This document shows, one piece after another, positions 1-8,146 of a stretch of DNA of 46,613 nucleotides. The position numbers and the translations under genes are program-made. Positions within the stretch are counted from its first letter, which is position 1; the number at the start of each line of letters is the position of its first letter. Below the pieces are notes generated by a model. The model had not been told where the DNA came from. It made no database searches and was given only the letters and a program-made list of their open reading frames with translations. This DNA comes from Legionella septentrionalis (lineage in GTDB: Bacteria; Pseudomonadota; Gammaproteobacteria; Legionellales; Legionellaceae): NCBI RefSeq assembly GCF_003989745.1, contig NZ_RZGS01000019.1, positions 1 to 46,613 on the forward strand, in the 5' to 3' direction.

Positions 1-102
1 AAACTCAAACATTTTAGAAGAGTGGCAACACGATATGATAAACTTGCTCAATCTTTTTTATCGTTCATTTATATTGCTGCAACCGCCCTTTGGTTAAGAT
101 AA
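1..102 (+). pseudogene. C-terminal end of an IS5-like transposase (cut by window edge)
   Basis: Reading from base 1, an open frame of 33 codons ends at TAA 100-102. It contains FRRVATRYDKLAQSFLSFIY followed by IAATALWLR. This matches the usual tail of IS4/IS5-superfamily DDE transposases (FRRIATRYDK, then a hydrophobic helix ending near Trp-Leu). Only the tail is in the window, so the element's length and activity cannot be judged. The other end of the window does not continue this frame, so the window does not simply close into a circle here. The right terminal repeat of the element should lie just after the stop, around 103-120, but cannot be defined without the left end. Confidence 0.7.
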
Positions 103-134
103 ATGTCGACAGAACCTAGATACCATTCAAAATT

Positions 135-164
135 CACAGAAAAAATCATTAAATTTTTTCTGTG
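135..164. repeat. 12-bp perfect inverted repeat next to a DnaA box
   Basis: CACAGAAAAAAT (135-146) and ATTTTTTCTGTG (153-164) are exact reverse complements separated by 6 bases. The right arm overlaps the first DnaA-box-like site. It could be a terminator for the transposase remnant or part of an origin. The stem is mostly A-T, so a strong terminator is doubtful. Confidence 0.6.
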
Positions 165-298
165 GATAATTTTTTGTTCATCCCGCCAATTTTTCAAAAC
201 ATATTATTTTTAACGCTTGAAATGCCTTGCAAACTAAGGCAGATAGCCCTTTTATTTTTTATACTTAAATGCCACTTATCCACAAAATCTGTGAATAA
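161..298. other. Cluster of three DnaA-box-like sites; candidate replication origin
   Basis: TGTGGATAA at 161-169 is the complement of the consensus DnaA box TTATCCACA. TTATCCACA itself stands at 276-284, and TGTGAATAA at 290-298 is an 8/9 match on the other strand. The last two form a near-palindrome. Surrounding DNA is AT-rich. Clustered perfect boxes are common at plasmid and chromosomal origins. The Rep-like gene lies 2.3 kb away, so an origin role is inference. Confidence 0.4.
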
Positions 299-646
299 CT
301 CCGTGGGTAGAGTATTAAAAACCTTAAAAAATAACCTATTCGCTGCGTGTACAGTAAGTTTCCACCTCATGCACTAAAAAAAATACTAAAACACAACAGC
401 AATCCATCCTTGTTCAACGCTTCGCGAAGCTTTGGTGCGTAAACGGGAAACGTTCATAAAGCGGTCTGCATTAACGGATTTTAGCCACTTAGGCAATCGA
501 AAATGAATAAATTTTTTTCAAAATAATTTTTTATTTAGATTCTTAGACTTAAGTGAAATGCACCCGATTTGCACAATCGAGCTTATTTACATTCGATTTA
601 TTTTTTTATTTATGATTTAAGTACAGAAATCAATTGGAAGTTCATC

Positions 647-1167
647 ATGTGGGGCAATACGTATAAAACCGCGGGAAGAAAGGTCGCTCCATGTTACGGG
701 AAAGACATCAAACCCATCACCATCCCGCTTTCACCTACCCATAAAATGCAATCTTTTTTATTAGAAGATAATCTTACCCTAAATATCTCACTTTACTCCA
801 ATAAAGTCAGCGCAGGATTCCCCTCCCCTGCCGATGATTATTTAGAATGCCACCTTGATTTGAATTCCCATCTCATCACACACCCTGCTGCCACATTCTT
901 TGTGCGAGCCACGGGCAATTCAATGGTGGAAGCCGGGATTCAGTCTGGGGATATACTCATTGTGGACAGAAGCCTTGACGCAACACACGGTAAAATCGTC
1001 ATTGCAGCGATTAACGGGGAGCTTACTGTAAACGATTATCAATAAAAAACGAGCACATGAAGCTTCTTCCTACCAATAACCAATACCCACCCATTGACAT
1101 CACAAACGAGCAGGACATGGTGATTTGGGGTGTGGTGACTTATGTTATTCACAAGGCAGGCTCATGA
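647..1167 (+). pseudogene. umuD: umuD-like SOS mutagenesis protein, frameshifted
   Basis: This is an S24-family self-cleaving protein that would form UmuD' for polymerase V. The ATG at 647 is preceded by GGAAG at six bases. Visible are the cleavage site Ala56-Gly57 (SAGFPSP) and catalytic Ser92 (ATGNSM), with an N-terminal extension of about 30 residues over E. coli UmuD. At about 1028-1031 the frame breaks: GTAAACGATTA reads LTVNDYQ-stop. In the next frame it reads K-R-L and continues through EYPPI-like and VIWGVVTYVIHK segments to a TGA at 1165-1167. One added A would restore the gene. The break falls at the motif holding the catalytic Lys. This is either real decay or a homopolymer sequencing error. 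Confidence 0.85.
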
Positions 1168-2125
1168 TGTTTGCACTCATTGACTGCAATAATTTTTACG
1201 CAAGCTGCGAGCGTCTTTTAGACCCGACTTAAGAGCCAAACCCATTGTGGTGCTATCCAATAATGATGGCTGTGTGATTGCACGCTCCAATGAAGCAAAA
1301 GCCTTAGGCATTAAGATGGGAGTACCTTACTTTGATGTAAAAGCCCTTTGCAAAGCACACAAAGTCTACGTATTTTCTTCCAATTACACGCTGTATGGTG
1401 ACTTATCCCATCGAGTTATGAGCGTGATTGAAGAGCAATGGCCAGAGACTGAACTCTACTCCATAGACGAAGCATTCTTATCATTAAAAACACTGCCCCC
1501 TGCAGAGGTGTTAGAATTTTGCACAAACCTTCAAAAGAAAATTTTAAAAGACACGGGCATTCCCGTCTCAATTGGTATTGGCGAAACAAAAACACTGGCA
1601 AAAACCGCGAACCACGTTGCCAAACGGATATTAGGTATCCCCGTGTATTATATTACGCAAGTCCCCTTCTGGCTTGAAAAAATAAAAGTCAACGAAGTTT
1701 GGGGTGTAGGCCGTCAGTGGGCAAATAAATTAAATGCCCTTGGCGTGTTTACAGCCAATGAATTAAGGCAGCTTGATTTAACGCTTGTACGGAAACGATT
1801 TAATGTCGTATTGCAGCGAACGGTCATGGAGCTAAATGGAACGCCTTGCCTTGATTTGGAAGTACTTGAGCCCAAGCAGTCAATTATGTATTCCTGCTCT
1901 TTCGGCGGCCTTCAAACTGAATACCAAGCCTTAGATGAAGCCATAGCCCATCATTGCGCAACAGGGTGGGCTAAAATGCGCTCGCAAGGTCTTGTTGCCC
2001 AACATGCATCAATTTTTCTTCGCTCAAATCCCTTTCGAAAAGACTTAAAACAATACTCGAATTCAATTGGCTACAAATTGATTACACCCAATGATGATAT
2101 TCGTTACTTAACGAAGATGTACTAG
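1164..2125 (+). pseudogene. umuC: umuC-like Y-family polymerase subunit, frameshifted and 3'-truncated
   Basis: The gene starts ATG-ATG (1164/1167), overlapping the umuD stop, and reads MFALIDCNNFYASCERL. A one-base loss in the TCTTTTAG run near 1215-1222 causes a TAA. Restoring a T gives ERLFRPDLRAKPIVVLSNND, the normal UmuC start. From about 1222 the frame is intact, with the palm motif YSIDEAFL and the helix-hairpin-helix region (VWGVGRQWANKL). It stops abruptly at LTKMY after about 310 residues. The family is about 420 residues, so the little finger is cut short and the C-terminal tail is lost. The sequence after about 2117 is unrelated, which suggests a recombination junction. The product is very unlikely to be functional. 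Confidence 0.88.
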
Positions 2126-2218
2126 TCCAATAATACTTGCTGTACCCAAAGATCCAACTGTACCGGATATAAGAACACCAGCGAGAAACAAAAGTAAGGT
2201 AGTAGTTAATGTAACCAT
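2108..2218 (-). CDS. 36-residue hydrophobic peptide, possibly truncated
   Basis: An ATG at 2218 follows a good ribosome binding site (GAGG, about seven bases upstream). It reads MVTLTTTLLLFLAGVLISGT and ends VHLR-stop inside the end of umuC. Residues 5-32 make one hydrophobic, probably membrane-spanning, segment. The last four codons come from umuC sequence, so the original protein may have been longer. I do not recognise a family. The rest of the gap up to 2481 holds only a 5-bp GC stem (CCCGG/CCGGG near 2370-2393) and no other credible gene. Confidence 0.35.
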   Translation of the reverse strand: MVTLTTTLLLFLAGVLISGTVGSLGTASIIGLVHLR

Positions 2219-2481
2219 TCTTATCCTCGATTTTTAATTAAATGTGTTTGGCTGAAAAAATTAACTAAATAACGAGAATTTATGAGGATAAAATGTGTTG
2301 GAATTTACAGTAATTAACCCTGATACTAGAGAAAGATTCCATACAAAGCTCCTTTTGAAGGTTTGCCCGGATAAGATCCTCCATTGAGCCGGGAATCTAA
2401 TATTTATTCTTAATTTACAAACTAATAGGCGAATATTCACTATTAATTTCCCTATATACTAAAAATTTAATGCTTTTACAA

Positions 2482-3687
2482 TTATCCAGCACAATATTCA
2501 GTAAAATTTTGCATCCCCCCTACCCTCATTTCTAAATCTTTTTGTTTTTGATACAGCGCCTCAAGTTTTGTTTTTATGACAATAATTGAATTTTGATGAA
2601 CTAGTGTACCTTCACCTTTAGAATGTTTCTCAAGCTCCTGTAAAAGCCTCCCATCGGATAAAATTTCAAACTCAATTTTTTTTAATTCTGAAATCAGGTT
2701 GCTTTTTGAAGTATCAATTTTTGTACCAGTCGTTTCTTGTGTAAAGCAATGCGGTTGAAGCCTATTTAAGATTTCAATTTGCTTTTTAGAGCACTCAACT
2801 CCAGAAAGGAGCAAATATTTTTTTTCATTTTCAATTTTTTCAGCTCTTTTCAGATCTCGAAATTTAAATATTTGACCAATGTCAGAATGATTATAAAACC
2901 CCTTAGGAGTAGCCCATTGGCGAGATTTTATTTTTTTTGCAATGATGTTTAACCTATGTTTAGTACAAGATATATTTTTTAATTGTGGTTCATTCATTAT
3001 TGAAAAAACAATTTCAGCGAATAAACGTTCTTTATCGAATAGCCTTACTCCCTGCTTATACTCCAAATTAAACAGCATACCCTTTATTTTATCCTTGAGT
3101 TCTTCAGTAATTCGCTCACCAATTTCTTTTTCAATTTTGAATTTTATTTTTTGGAATGATTTTTTTTCCTCAGAATTAACAGAATTATTTTGACTAACAG
3201 TATTGTTAATATGATTATTTTTTTTATCTTTATTAATAGAAGGAATTGTCAAATTGACCGATCCAGAGTCGTCAATCTGATTTAAAAAATTACTTTCTGG
3301 TTCAATAATCGACTCTGCTTCTTTAGCTACAATATGATTATCTTTCTGACGAAGTAGGAACTGGAGCTTTTCAGTAATTCGAATATGAAGGCAAGTAATT
3401 TCTTGCTTGTGTTCTTTTGAATATCGTTTAACAACACGTTTTTCGATCAATCCTTTAGTTGAAAATTCTTTTAAATATCGCCCAATCGAGCTTTCTGATA
3501 AAAATGTATTTTCCGCAAGTTGCCTCTGTGTTCGAGTGAACCAAATATGGTCACTTCCTCGGATTTTATATTTTGAAATTTGCCACCAGAGAATGCATTT
3601 ACTTAAAAACTCTGCTTTAGCAGGTGAGCCAGCTATATTCCTGAGATTATCGTGTTTCTCATGAAAAATAGAACATAAGTTCCCCAT
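2482..3687 (-). CDS. Plasmid replication-initiator-like winged-helix protein
   Basis: A 401-residue protein read leftward. I prefer the ATG at 3687, with AGGA eight bases upstream, over the longer TTG start at 3726. Residues about 45-110 look like a winged helix (FTRTQRQLAENTFLSESSIG, then YLKEFSTKGLIEKRVVKRYS). This is followed by a low-complexity Asn/Ser/Glu-rich linker and a basic C-terminal half. It is divergent from parA-parB, the usual place for a plasmid Rep gene, and the gap between them carries inverted repeats. The role as initiator is inferred from context and the winged helix. I cannot match it to a named Rep family. It could instead be a plasmid-borne transcriptional regulator. 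Confidence 0.5.
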   Translation of the reverse strand: MGNLCSIFHEKHDNLRNIAGSPAKAEFLSKCILWWQISKYKIRGSDHIWFTRTQRQLAENTFLSESSIGRYLKEFSTKGLIEKRVVKRYSKEHKQEITCLHIRITEKLQFLLRQKDNHIVAKEAESIIEPESNFLNQIDDSGSVNLTIPSINKDKKNNHINNTVSQNNSVNSEEKKSFQKIKFKIEKEIGERITEELKDKIKGMLFNLEYKQGVRLFDKERLFAEIVFSIMNEPQLKNISCTKHRLNIIAKKIKSRQWATPKGFYNHSDIGQIFKFRDLKRAEKIENEKKYLLLSGVECSKKQIEILNRLQPHCFTQETTGTKIDTSKSNLISELKKIEFEILSDGRLLQELEKHSKGEGTLVHQNSIIVIKTKLEALYQKQKDLEMRVGGMQNFTEYCAG

Positions 3688-3719
3688 GGATAATATCCTT
3701 ATATTATTGTTTTTTGTGG

Positions 3720-3808
3720 GGAACAAAGCTAAAATGATGGGTGGATGGATCCAAAACTTTCGACGGAACTTCTAATTCCATGAAAATTTTGGGGTTTAGC
3801 TTTGTTCC
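3720..3808. repeat. 14-bp inverted repeats between rep-like gene and parA
   Basis: GGAACAAAGCTAAA (3720-3733) is repeated as its exact complement TTTAGCTTTGTTCC (3795-3808), 61 bases apart. The left copy lies just upstream of the chosen rep start. Spaced dyads at this position typically bind Rep or Par proteins. No iteron series is seen in 3688-4071. Confidence 0.7.
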
Positions 3809-3824
3809 AAGCTAAATTTATTTA

Positions 3825-3854
3825 GTTATGGGGAGTCGGCAAACTTCCCATAAC
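3825..3854. repeat. GTTATGGG/CCCATAAC hairpin, candidate Par or Rep site
   Basis: GTTATGGG (3825-3832) pairs with CCCATAAC (3847-3854) across 14 bases. With one bulged G the stem extends to 11 pairs. It sits midway between the divergent rep-like and parA genes and may be an operator or part of a centromere. Confidence 0.5.
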
Positions 3855-4071
3855 TGCCTTAATAACATATCTTAACTTTCCATTTCAATTTTCCCTGAAT
3901 AATAGTTTTGCAATATAAAACTACCCTTTTCGCACTACTTTATAACAGCTGGATGAATTCCGCAATATACGTCAAATAAAAATAAAAAATATGGAATTTA
4001 AGTTTTATTCCTTGATTAATAATAATTTAAGTTTTAAATTAAAATTTCAAATAATAAAAAAAAGGAAAAAA

Positions 4072-5277
4072 ATGAAAAATCATGCGGGTTTAGAATATAT
4101 ACGTTCTTTAATCGATCGAGGCGAAAATGTTCTTAGACAAATAGAAGAAAGCGGAAGAGCACCTAACCATAAAAAGATACTTGATAGACGGTGGTCGCTA
4201 AAAGAAACAGCTGAGCTGGTTGGACGAACCACAAGCTCACTACTGAAAGTGCAAAACCAGCTTATTAATGAAGGTTTATTGGATAATATTGAGAAAAATA
4301 ATAATAGAATAACAGGTTACACATTAAAACAAATAAATCAATTCAGACAACATTTTAAAACGTTTCCCCGAAGAGACCCTGAGGTTGATCAATGTCTTAC
4401 ATTGGCAATTCAGACTTTTAAAGGTGGCGTGGGGAAATCTGTAACCAGTGTTGCTGTTGCTCAATATTTTACAACATTGGGATATCGAGTTCTATTTATT
4501 GACATGGACTCGCAAGCTTCATCTACTAGTAGCTTCGGGTATATACCGGATAGAGATATAAAGGATGAGAATACCCTACTTCCATATTTTAAAGGCGAAC
4601 AAAACACTCTCGAATATTGTATAAGAAAAACATATTGGGAAGGATTAGACATTATACCTTCTAATTTACAGTTATATAATTTAGAGCTGGGAATAGCTGA
4701 GGAAATTAAAAATATACCAACAATAGAAAAAAGCTTTTTATTTAGCGAATTAAAGCATGGTATTGAGACAGTTAAGAACTCTTATGATGTAGTGATCATG
4801 GATAGTCCTCCTGCCTTAGGCTTCACATCTATGAATATACTTTGTGCTGCTGACGCCCTTGTAATTCCAACTCCGCCAGCCTTATATGAATTTAGCTCCA
4901 CCGTACAGTACCTAAAGATGATAGAAAATGTAATTGAAATGATTGCTCCAAAAAAAGAATTTCACTTCATAAAAATATTAGCCACAGATGTTTTTCCAAA
5001 TCAAACAAATCATAGAGAATTTTTGCCACTGATGCAGGATGTTTTTGGTTTCCATATGATGAGTAACTATTTTTTACATACAACAGAAATTGGAAATGCA
5101 GCAATTGATTTTCAAACTGCCTTGGAAGTTAGAAGACCTCAAAAAAGGGCTCTAAATATTATAAATGCATTTTGTAAAGAGATTGAAATCGAAGTGTGGA
5201 AAACATGGCCTAGTAAAATCAAAAAACTGGAAAAGCAAGGAAAGTTTGTGCTCGGAGGTGAAAATGTCTACGCGTAA
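4072..5277 (+). CDS. parA: ParA-family plasmid partition ATPase
   Basis: This ATPase drives plasmid segregation together with ParB. An N-terminal helix-turn-helix-like region (about residues 40-100, RRWSLKETAELVGRTTSSLL) precedes the ATPase domain. The domain has a deviant Walker A (KGGVGKS), the A' motif (VLFIDMDSQAS) and Walker B (VVIMDSPPALG). This makes it a P1/type Ia-like ParA that can also repress its own promoter. I chose the ATG at 4072, with AAGGA just upstream. An upstream in-frame ATG at 3991 would add a poorly conserved Lys/Asn-rich stretch. The stop overlaps parB by 14 bases, so the two are translationally coupled. Confidence 0.92.
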   Translation: MKNHAGLEYIRSLIDRGENVLRQIEESGRAPNHKKILDRRWSLKETAELVGRTTSSLLKVQNQLINEGLLDNIEKNNNRITGYTLKQINQFRQHFKTFPRRDPEVDQCLTLAIQTFKGGVGKSVTSVAVAQYFTTLGYRVLFIDMDSQASSTSSFGYIPDRDIKDENTLLPYFKGEQNTLEYCIRKTYWEGLDIIPSNLQLYNLELGIAEEIKNIPTIEKSFLFSELKHGIETVKNSYDVVIMDSPPALGFTSMNILCAADALVIPTPPALYEFSSTVQYLKMIENVIEMIAPKKEFHFIKILATDVFPNQTNHREFLPLMQDVFGFHMMSNYFLHTTEIGNAAIDFQTALEVRRPQKRALNIINAFCKEIEIEVWKTWPSKIKKLEKQGKFVLGGENVYA

Positions 5278-6244
5278 AAAAAGATCTCTATCGAATGTTA
5301 TTGTAAGTAATGAGAATCCAAGACCCTTAGAAGAGAAGAAGGTTATTTTGCCTGCTGCTTCTAGGACAGTTCAAACAGATTCGAATAAGAGTTTAGAGAT
5401 AGTTCGTGGAAATGAATTTTTAGTTGATACTTCCGACTGCAAACCTTGGCGTTTTCATAATAGAGATACAATATGGATGAGCTTAGATAAATGCCAAGAT
5501 CTAATATCTTCTATTCGTAAAAATGGCCAAAAAGTTCCAATATTTGCTAGAAAAATTGAAAATGATCCTGAAGGCAAAAATTGGGAGATCATTGCTGGTC
5601 GAAGAAGATGGTTTGCTTGTAATCATTTAGGAAAAAAAGTAAGAGTAAAAGCTGTTGAAGCAAGTGATCGAGAATGCGCTATTTTAATGAGTCTAGAAAA
5701 TAAAGACAGAAACGATATTAGCGAATTTGAAGATGCTATTAGCTATAAACAACAATTAGAAGCCAAACTATTTGATAGTCAAGATGAAATGGCAGCCGCT
5801 CTTGATTTAAAGAAAAGTAAATTATCTAAGATGTTGTCTGCAGCTAAAATAAGTAATTACTCAGAGGTTATGTCTCTTTTTGACGATATAACCCTACTTA
5901 AGATCAACCCTATTTATTCCTTAGTTCTTCTAATCGAAAAAAGTGATAGAAATAGGGCGGCCATAGTTCAGAAAGCAATTGAGCTAAGAGAGGTTAATTC
6001 TAAGCGTAAAAATAAACTAAAGGTAAATGTAATCATTTCAGAACTTGTGGACTCAATTAAATCTGAAAAGGAAAGTACAAGTAAAAAGAGTAAGACCTAT
6101 AAAATCGGAGAAAAAACAATTTTTAAAGCTAACCTAACTAGTAATCGAAAAGTTGTTTTTGAGATTAATAGATCAAATATTACTTCCGAAGAACAAGAGA
6201 AAGTTAGAGAAATGTTGATAGACGCACTTGATGAATTTGTTTAA
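5264..6244 (+). CDS. parB: ParB-family partition protein
   Basis: This is the centromere-binding partner of ParA. The start at 5264 has a strong GGAGG and lies inside the end of parA. About residues 70-160 form the ParB/Srx domain, with the signature IIAGRRRWFACNHLG and the segment LMSLENKDRNDISEFEDAIS. A helix-turn-helix follows (SQDEMAAALDLKKSKLSKML). The C-terminus is charged and may dimerise. At 326 residues its length is normal for plasmid ParB. A terminator hairpin stands five bases after the stop, closing the parAB operon. Confidence 0.92.
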   Translation: MSTRKKRSLSNVIVSNENPRPLEEKKVILPAASRTVQTDSNKSLEIVRGNEFLVDTSDCKPWRFHNRDTIWMSLDKCQDLISSIRKNGQKVPIFARKIENDPEGKNWEIIAGRRRWFACNHLGKKVRVKAVEASDRECAILMSLENKDRNDISEFEDAISYKQQLEAKLFDSQDEMAAALDLKKSKLSKMLSAAKISNYSEVMSLFDDITLLKINPIYSLVLLIEKSDRNRAAIVQKAIELREVNSKRKNKLKVNVIISELVDSIKSEKESTSKKSKTYKIGEKTIFKANLTSNRKVVFEINRSNITSEEQEKVREMLIDALDEFV

Positions 6245-6248
6245 AAAC

Positions 6249-6274
6249 CTCCAGTTTCATAAATGAAACTGGAG
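6249..6274. terminator. Rho-independent terminator after parB, possibly bidirectional
   Basis: CTCCAGTTTCA (6249-6259) pairs perfectly with TGAAACTGGAG (6264-6274) around a TAAA loop. It is flanked by AAAAA on the left and only TTT on the right. It separates rightward parAB from the leftward cargo operon and could end both. Confidence 0.75.
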
Positions 6275-6322
6275 TTTAACCTATTGAATAATAATGAAAA
6301 TTTATTAAAAATGTAATTCGAT

Positions 6323-7012
6323 TTAACATTCACAGATATATATAGAATAGGGTGGAAAAAGAAATTCATCTTTCCAAGGATACCCATCATTAATATTACC
6401 TAAGGGTTCATGTAAGCAAATTTTTTTAAACCCCACTTTTTCAAAACATTCTTTATAATCTTCACTACTCCAGAAGTAGTCGTATATATCAACCTTTATG
6501 TCTAATAAAAACAAACGAGCAACGTCGCCGCTCTTTAAATTGAGATTCTGAGAAAAATTATTTTCGACAGTAAGCCATTTTTTTGTAAATAAATAATCGC
6601 TGTTAACTATAGTTATAATATTTCCGCCAGGTTTACAGACTCTTTTCATTTCCATGAGATTTGAAAAAATATCTATTTTGGTGGGCATATCAAATAAAAC
6701 AAATGAATTAAATACAAGGTCAAATTCAGCATTTTCAAACGGAAGGTAATATTTATCTATTACTAAAAATTCTGAAGTAGGTAAAGTAAGTTTAGCCCTC
6801 GCAATTATTTCTGCATTTATATCAACTCCTGTGATATTAAAACCCAATCTTTTTAAATATTTGGAGGAACGACCTGCGCCGCATCCAAAATCTAATGCTT
6901 TTGAGCCGGAGTTAATATTTATAAGAAAAGGAAGATCCCTGAATGCCAAATAACCTGTTCCTGTTATATCCTCAATATAAAAATTAATAAATTTGGTGTA
7001 ATCGTTTAACAA
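6323..7012 (-). CDS. Class I SAM-dependent methyltransferase
   Basis: A 229-residue Rossmann-fold methyltransferase. Motif I is ALDFGCGAGRSSKYLKRLGF (about residues 38-57), motif II gives TGVDINAEII, and the post-motif region is FDLVFNSFVLFDM. The substrate is not evident. The only available upstream start is TTG at 7012, two bases after the stop of the transporter gene. No clear Shine-Dalgarno is visible, so translation is probably coupled. It is the last gene of a leftward three-gene operon. The link to a queuosine-precursor-type transporter does not by itself show that it acts on tRNA or on a nucleobase. Confidence 0.8.
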   Translation of the reverse strand: MLNDYTKFINFYIEDITGTGYLAFRDLPFLININSGSKALDFGCGAGRSSKYLKRLGFNITGVDINAEIIARAKLTLPTSEFLVIDKYYLPFENAEFDLVFNSFVLFDMPTKIDIFSNLMEMKRVCKPGGNIITIVNSDYLFTKKWLTVENNFSQNLNLKSGDVARLFLLDIKVDIYDYFWSSEDYKECFEKVGFKKICLHEPLGNINDGYPWKDEFLFPPYSIYICEC

Positions 7013-7014
7013 AT

Positions 7015-7764
7015 TTAGTCCAGGTAGAATTTATTTGAATGTTGTGTTTCATCTACGGCTATTTTAAAAATTGAAAAATTAGTATTTACATCATAAATGT
7101 CCACTTTTTCTTTTTGCTTGAGCCATTTACTGAATTTTACTGATAGGGGAGACATTAAAGTTTCATAACTAACTTTTATTACATATTGGCTTACTATTAA
7201 CCAAACCATAAAATTAAATGGTATATTATTTGAAAAGAATAAAGGTCCATATGCTAAGAGTGTGAAAACAGAATTATCAACTAGTACTCCAAGAGCGGTT
7301 GAACCAATAAATCGAGCTGTTATCAAGTTGTTCCCGTGTTTTAACTTCTGTTTTGAAAGGAATTTGCTATTAACAAAATCACCCAAAAAATATGCCAAGC
7401 AAGAAGCTAAAATAATGTTGAACTGTGGTAGTAGTACATTCTGATAATCTTTTTGGCCGTCCCAAAAACTCGCAGACGGTAATGAAACTGCAGCAGAAAT
7501 GGCAATGAATACCATAAATTCACAAAATATAGTAAACCAAAGAAGCTGTCGTGCTCTTTGGAAACCATAAACTTCAGTTAGAATATCACTGAAAATATAC
7601 GACAATGGAAATGTAACCATTCCGGCAGGAAAATCAAAAAACCCTAAGTTTGCTATTTTACTTGCGAGTAAATTAGAAATAATAAAAGAAAGTACAAAAA
7701 ATGCAGCTATAAAATGAAAGTAGCGAAATTGCAATGGAACTTTATCAGCGTCTGAAGTAATCAT
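7015..7764 (-). CDS. YhhQ/VUT-family (queuosine precursor type) inner-membrane transporter
   Basis: A 249-residue polytopic membrane protein with about six helices. It carries the DUF165/VUT signature FPLSYIFSDILTEVYGFQRA (about residues 52-71) and the conserved LGDFVNSKFLSK and SYETLMSPLSVKFSKWLK segments. E. coli YhhQ imports preQ0/preQ1 for queuosine in tRNA. The same substrate here is a family-based inference. The C-terminal tail after residue 215 is longer than usual and polar. The ATG overlaps the preceding gene by four bases and its stop abuts the methyltransferase start, so the three genes form one operon. This cargo is unusual next to a partition cassette. Confidence 0.85.
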   Translation of the reverse strand: MITSDADKVPLQFRYFHFIAAFFVLSFIISNLLASKIANLGFFDFPAGMVTFPLSYIFSDILTEVYGFQRARQLLWFTIFCEFMVFIAISAAVSLPSASFWDGQKDYQNVLLPQFNIILASCLAYFLGDFVNSKFLSKQKLKHGNNLITARFIGSTALGVLVDNSVFTLLAYGPLFFSNNIPFNFMVWLIVSQYVIKVSYETLMSPLSVKFSKWLKQKEKVDIYDVNTNFSIFKIAVDETQHSNKFYLD

Positions 7765-8114
7765 GTTATCTCTTCTTCATTGTAAAAAACTCTCTTGAAC
7801 CTTGTGAGTTGGTTTTTAGCTTCTGAATTAGGGTGAGTATGCTTTTTTAGGTTATTCAGCTGCCTTTCTAACTCGATACCTATTTGCAGCATTTGGTCGG
7901 GATGGGTTGCATGCTTTAGAGGTGATTGCATGAATTCTGTTATCGAAATTATGTCTCCAATTCGTTTATTAGAGCATTGATATTTTATCATAATTTGTTG
8001 TTTTTTATCGCAAAAATAGATATCCTTAATCAAAATAAAATACATAGATCTGCGTATTAAAAACCAGTTATTAATTATATGTAATGCAAACTCTTTCCAT
8101 TCTGCCTTGGACAT
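7761..8114 (-). CDS. Hypothetical protein, first gene of transporter/methyltransferase operon
   Basis: A 117-residue protein starting at the ATG at 8114. The N-terminal half is aromatic and hydrophobic (NNWFLIRRSMYFILIKDIYF). The C-terminal half is helical and charged (QMLQIGIELERQLNNLKKHT). No family is recognised. Its stop overlaps the transporter start by four bases (ATGA-type coupling), so it is co-expressed with it. It lies just downstream of the leftward repressor gene with 32 bases between, and may share the repressor's transcript. Confidence 0.6.
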   Translation of the reverse strand: MSKAEWKEFALHIINNWFLIRRSMYFILIKDIYFCDKKQQIMIKYQCSNKRIGDIISITEFMQSPLKHATHPDQMLQIGIELERQLNNLKKHTHPNSEAKNQLTRFKRVFYNEEEIT

Positions 8115-8146
8115 TACTAATACTCCATTTACAACTAAATCCTACT

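Larger units (their letters stand above)
103..646. other. AT-rich non-coding stretch upstream of umuD
   Basis: No convincing gene is seen in these 544 bases. The only longer frame (162-377) has no ribosome binding site and no recognisable family, and it overlaps DnaA-box-like sites. Features present are a 12-bp inverted repeat at 135-164, DnaA-box-like sites at 161-298, and a short dyad GCTTCGCGAAGC near 420-431. I see no LexA-type operator in front of umuD. Confidence 0.55.

Noticed and set aside
162-377. 71-codon open frame in the left intergenic region
   Set aside because: No ribosome binding site, no recognisable family, and it overlaps the DnaA-box-like sites; likely chance.
500-646. 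LexA-type SOS operator before umuD
   Set aside because: No CTGT-N8-ACAG-like dyad is visible; Legionella also lacks a canonical LexA.
1020-1040. Programmed frameshift in umuD
   Set aside because: No slippery heptamer or stimulatory structure is present, and umuC has a similar one-base loss; decay or error is simpler.
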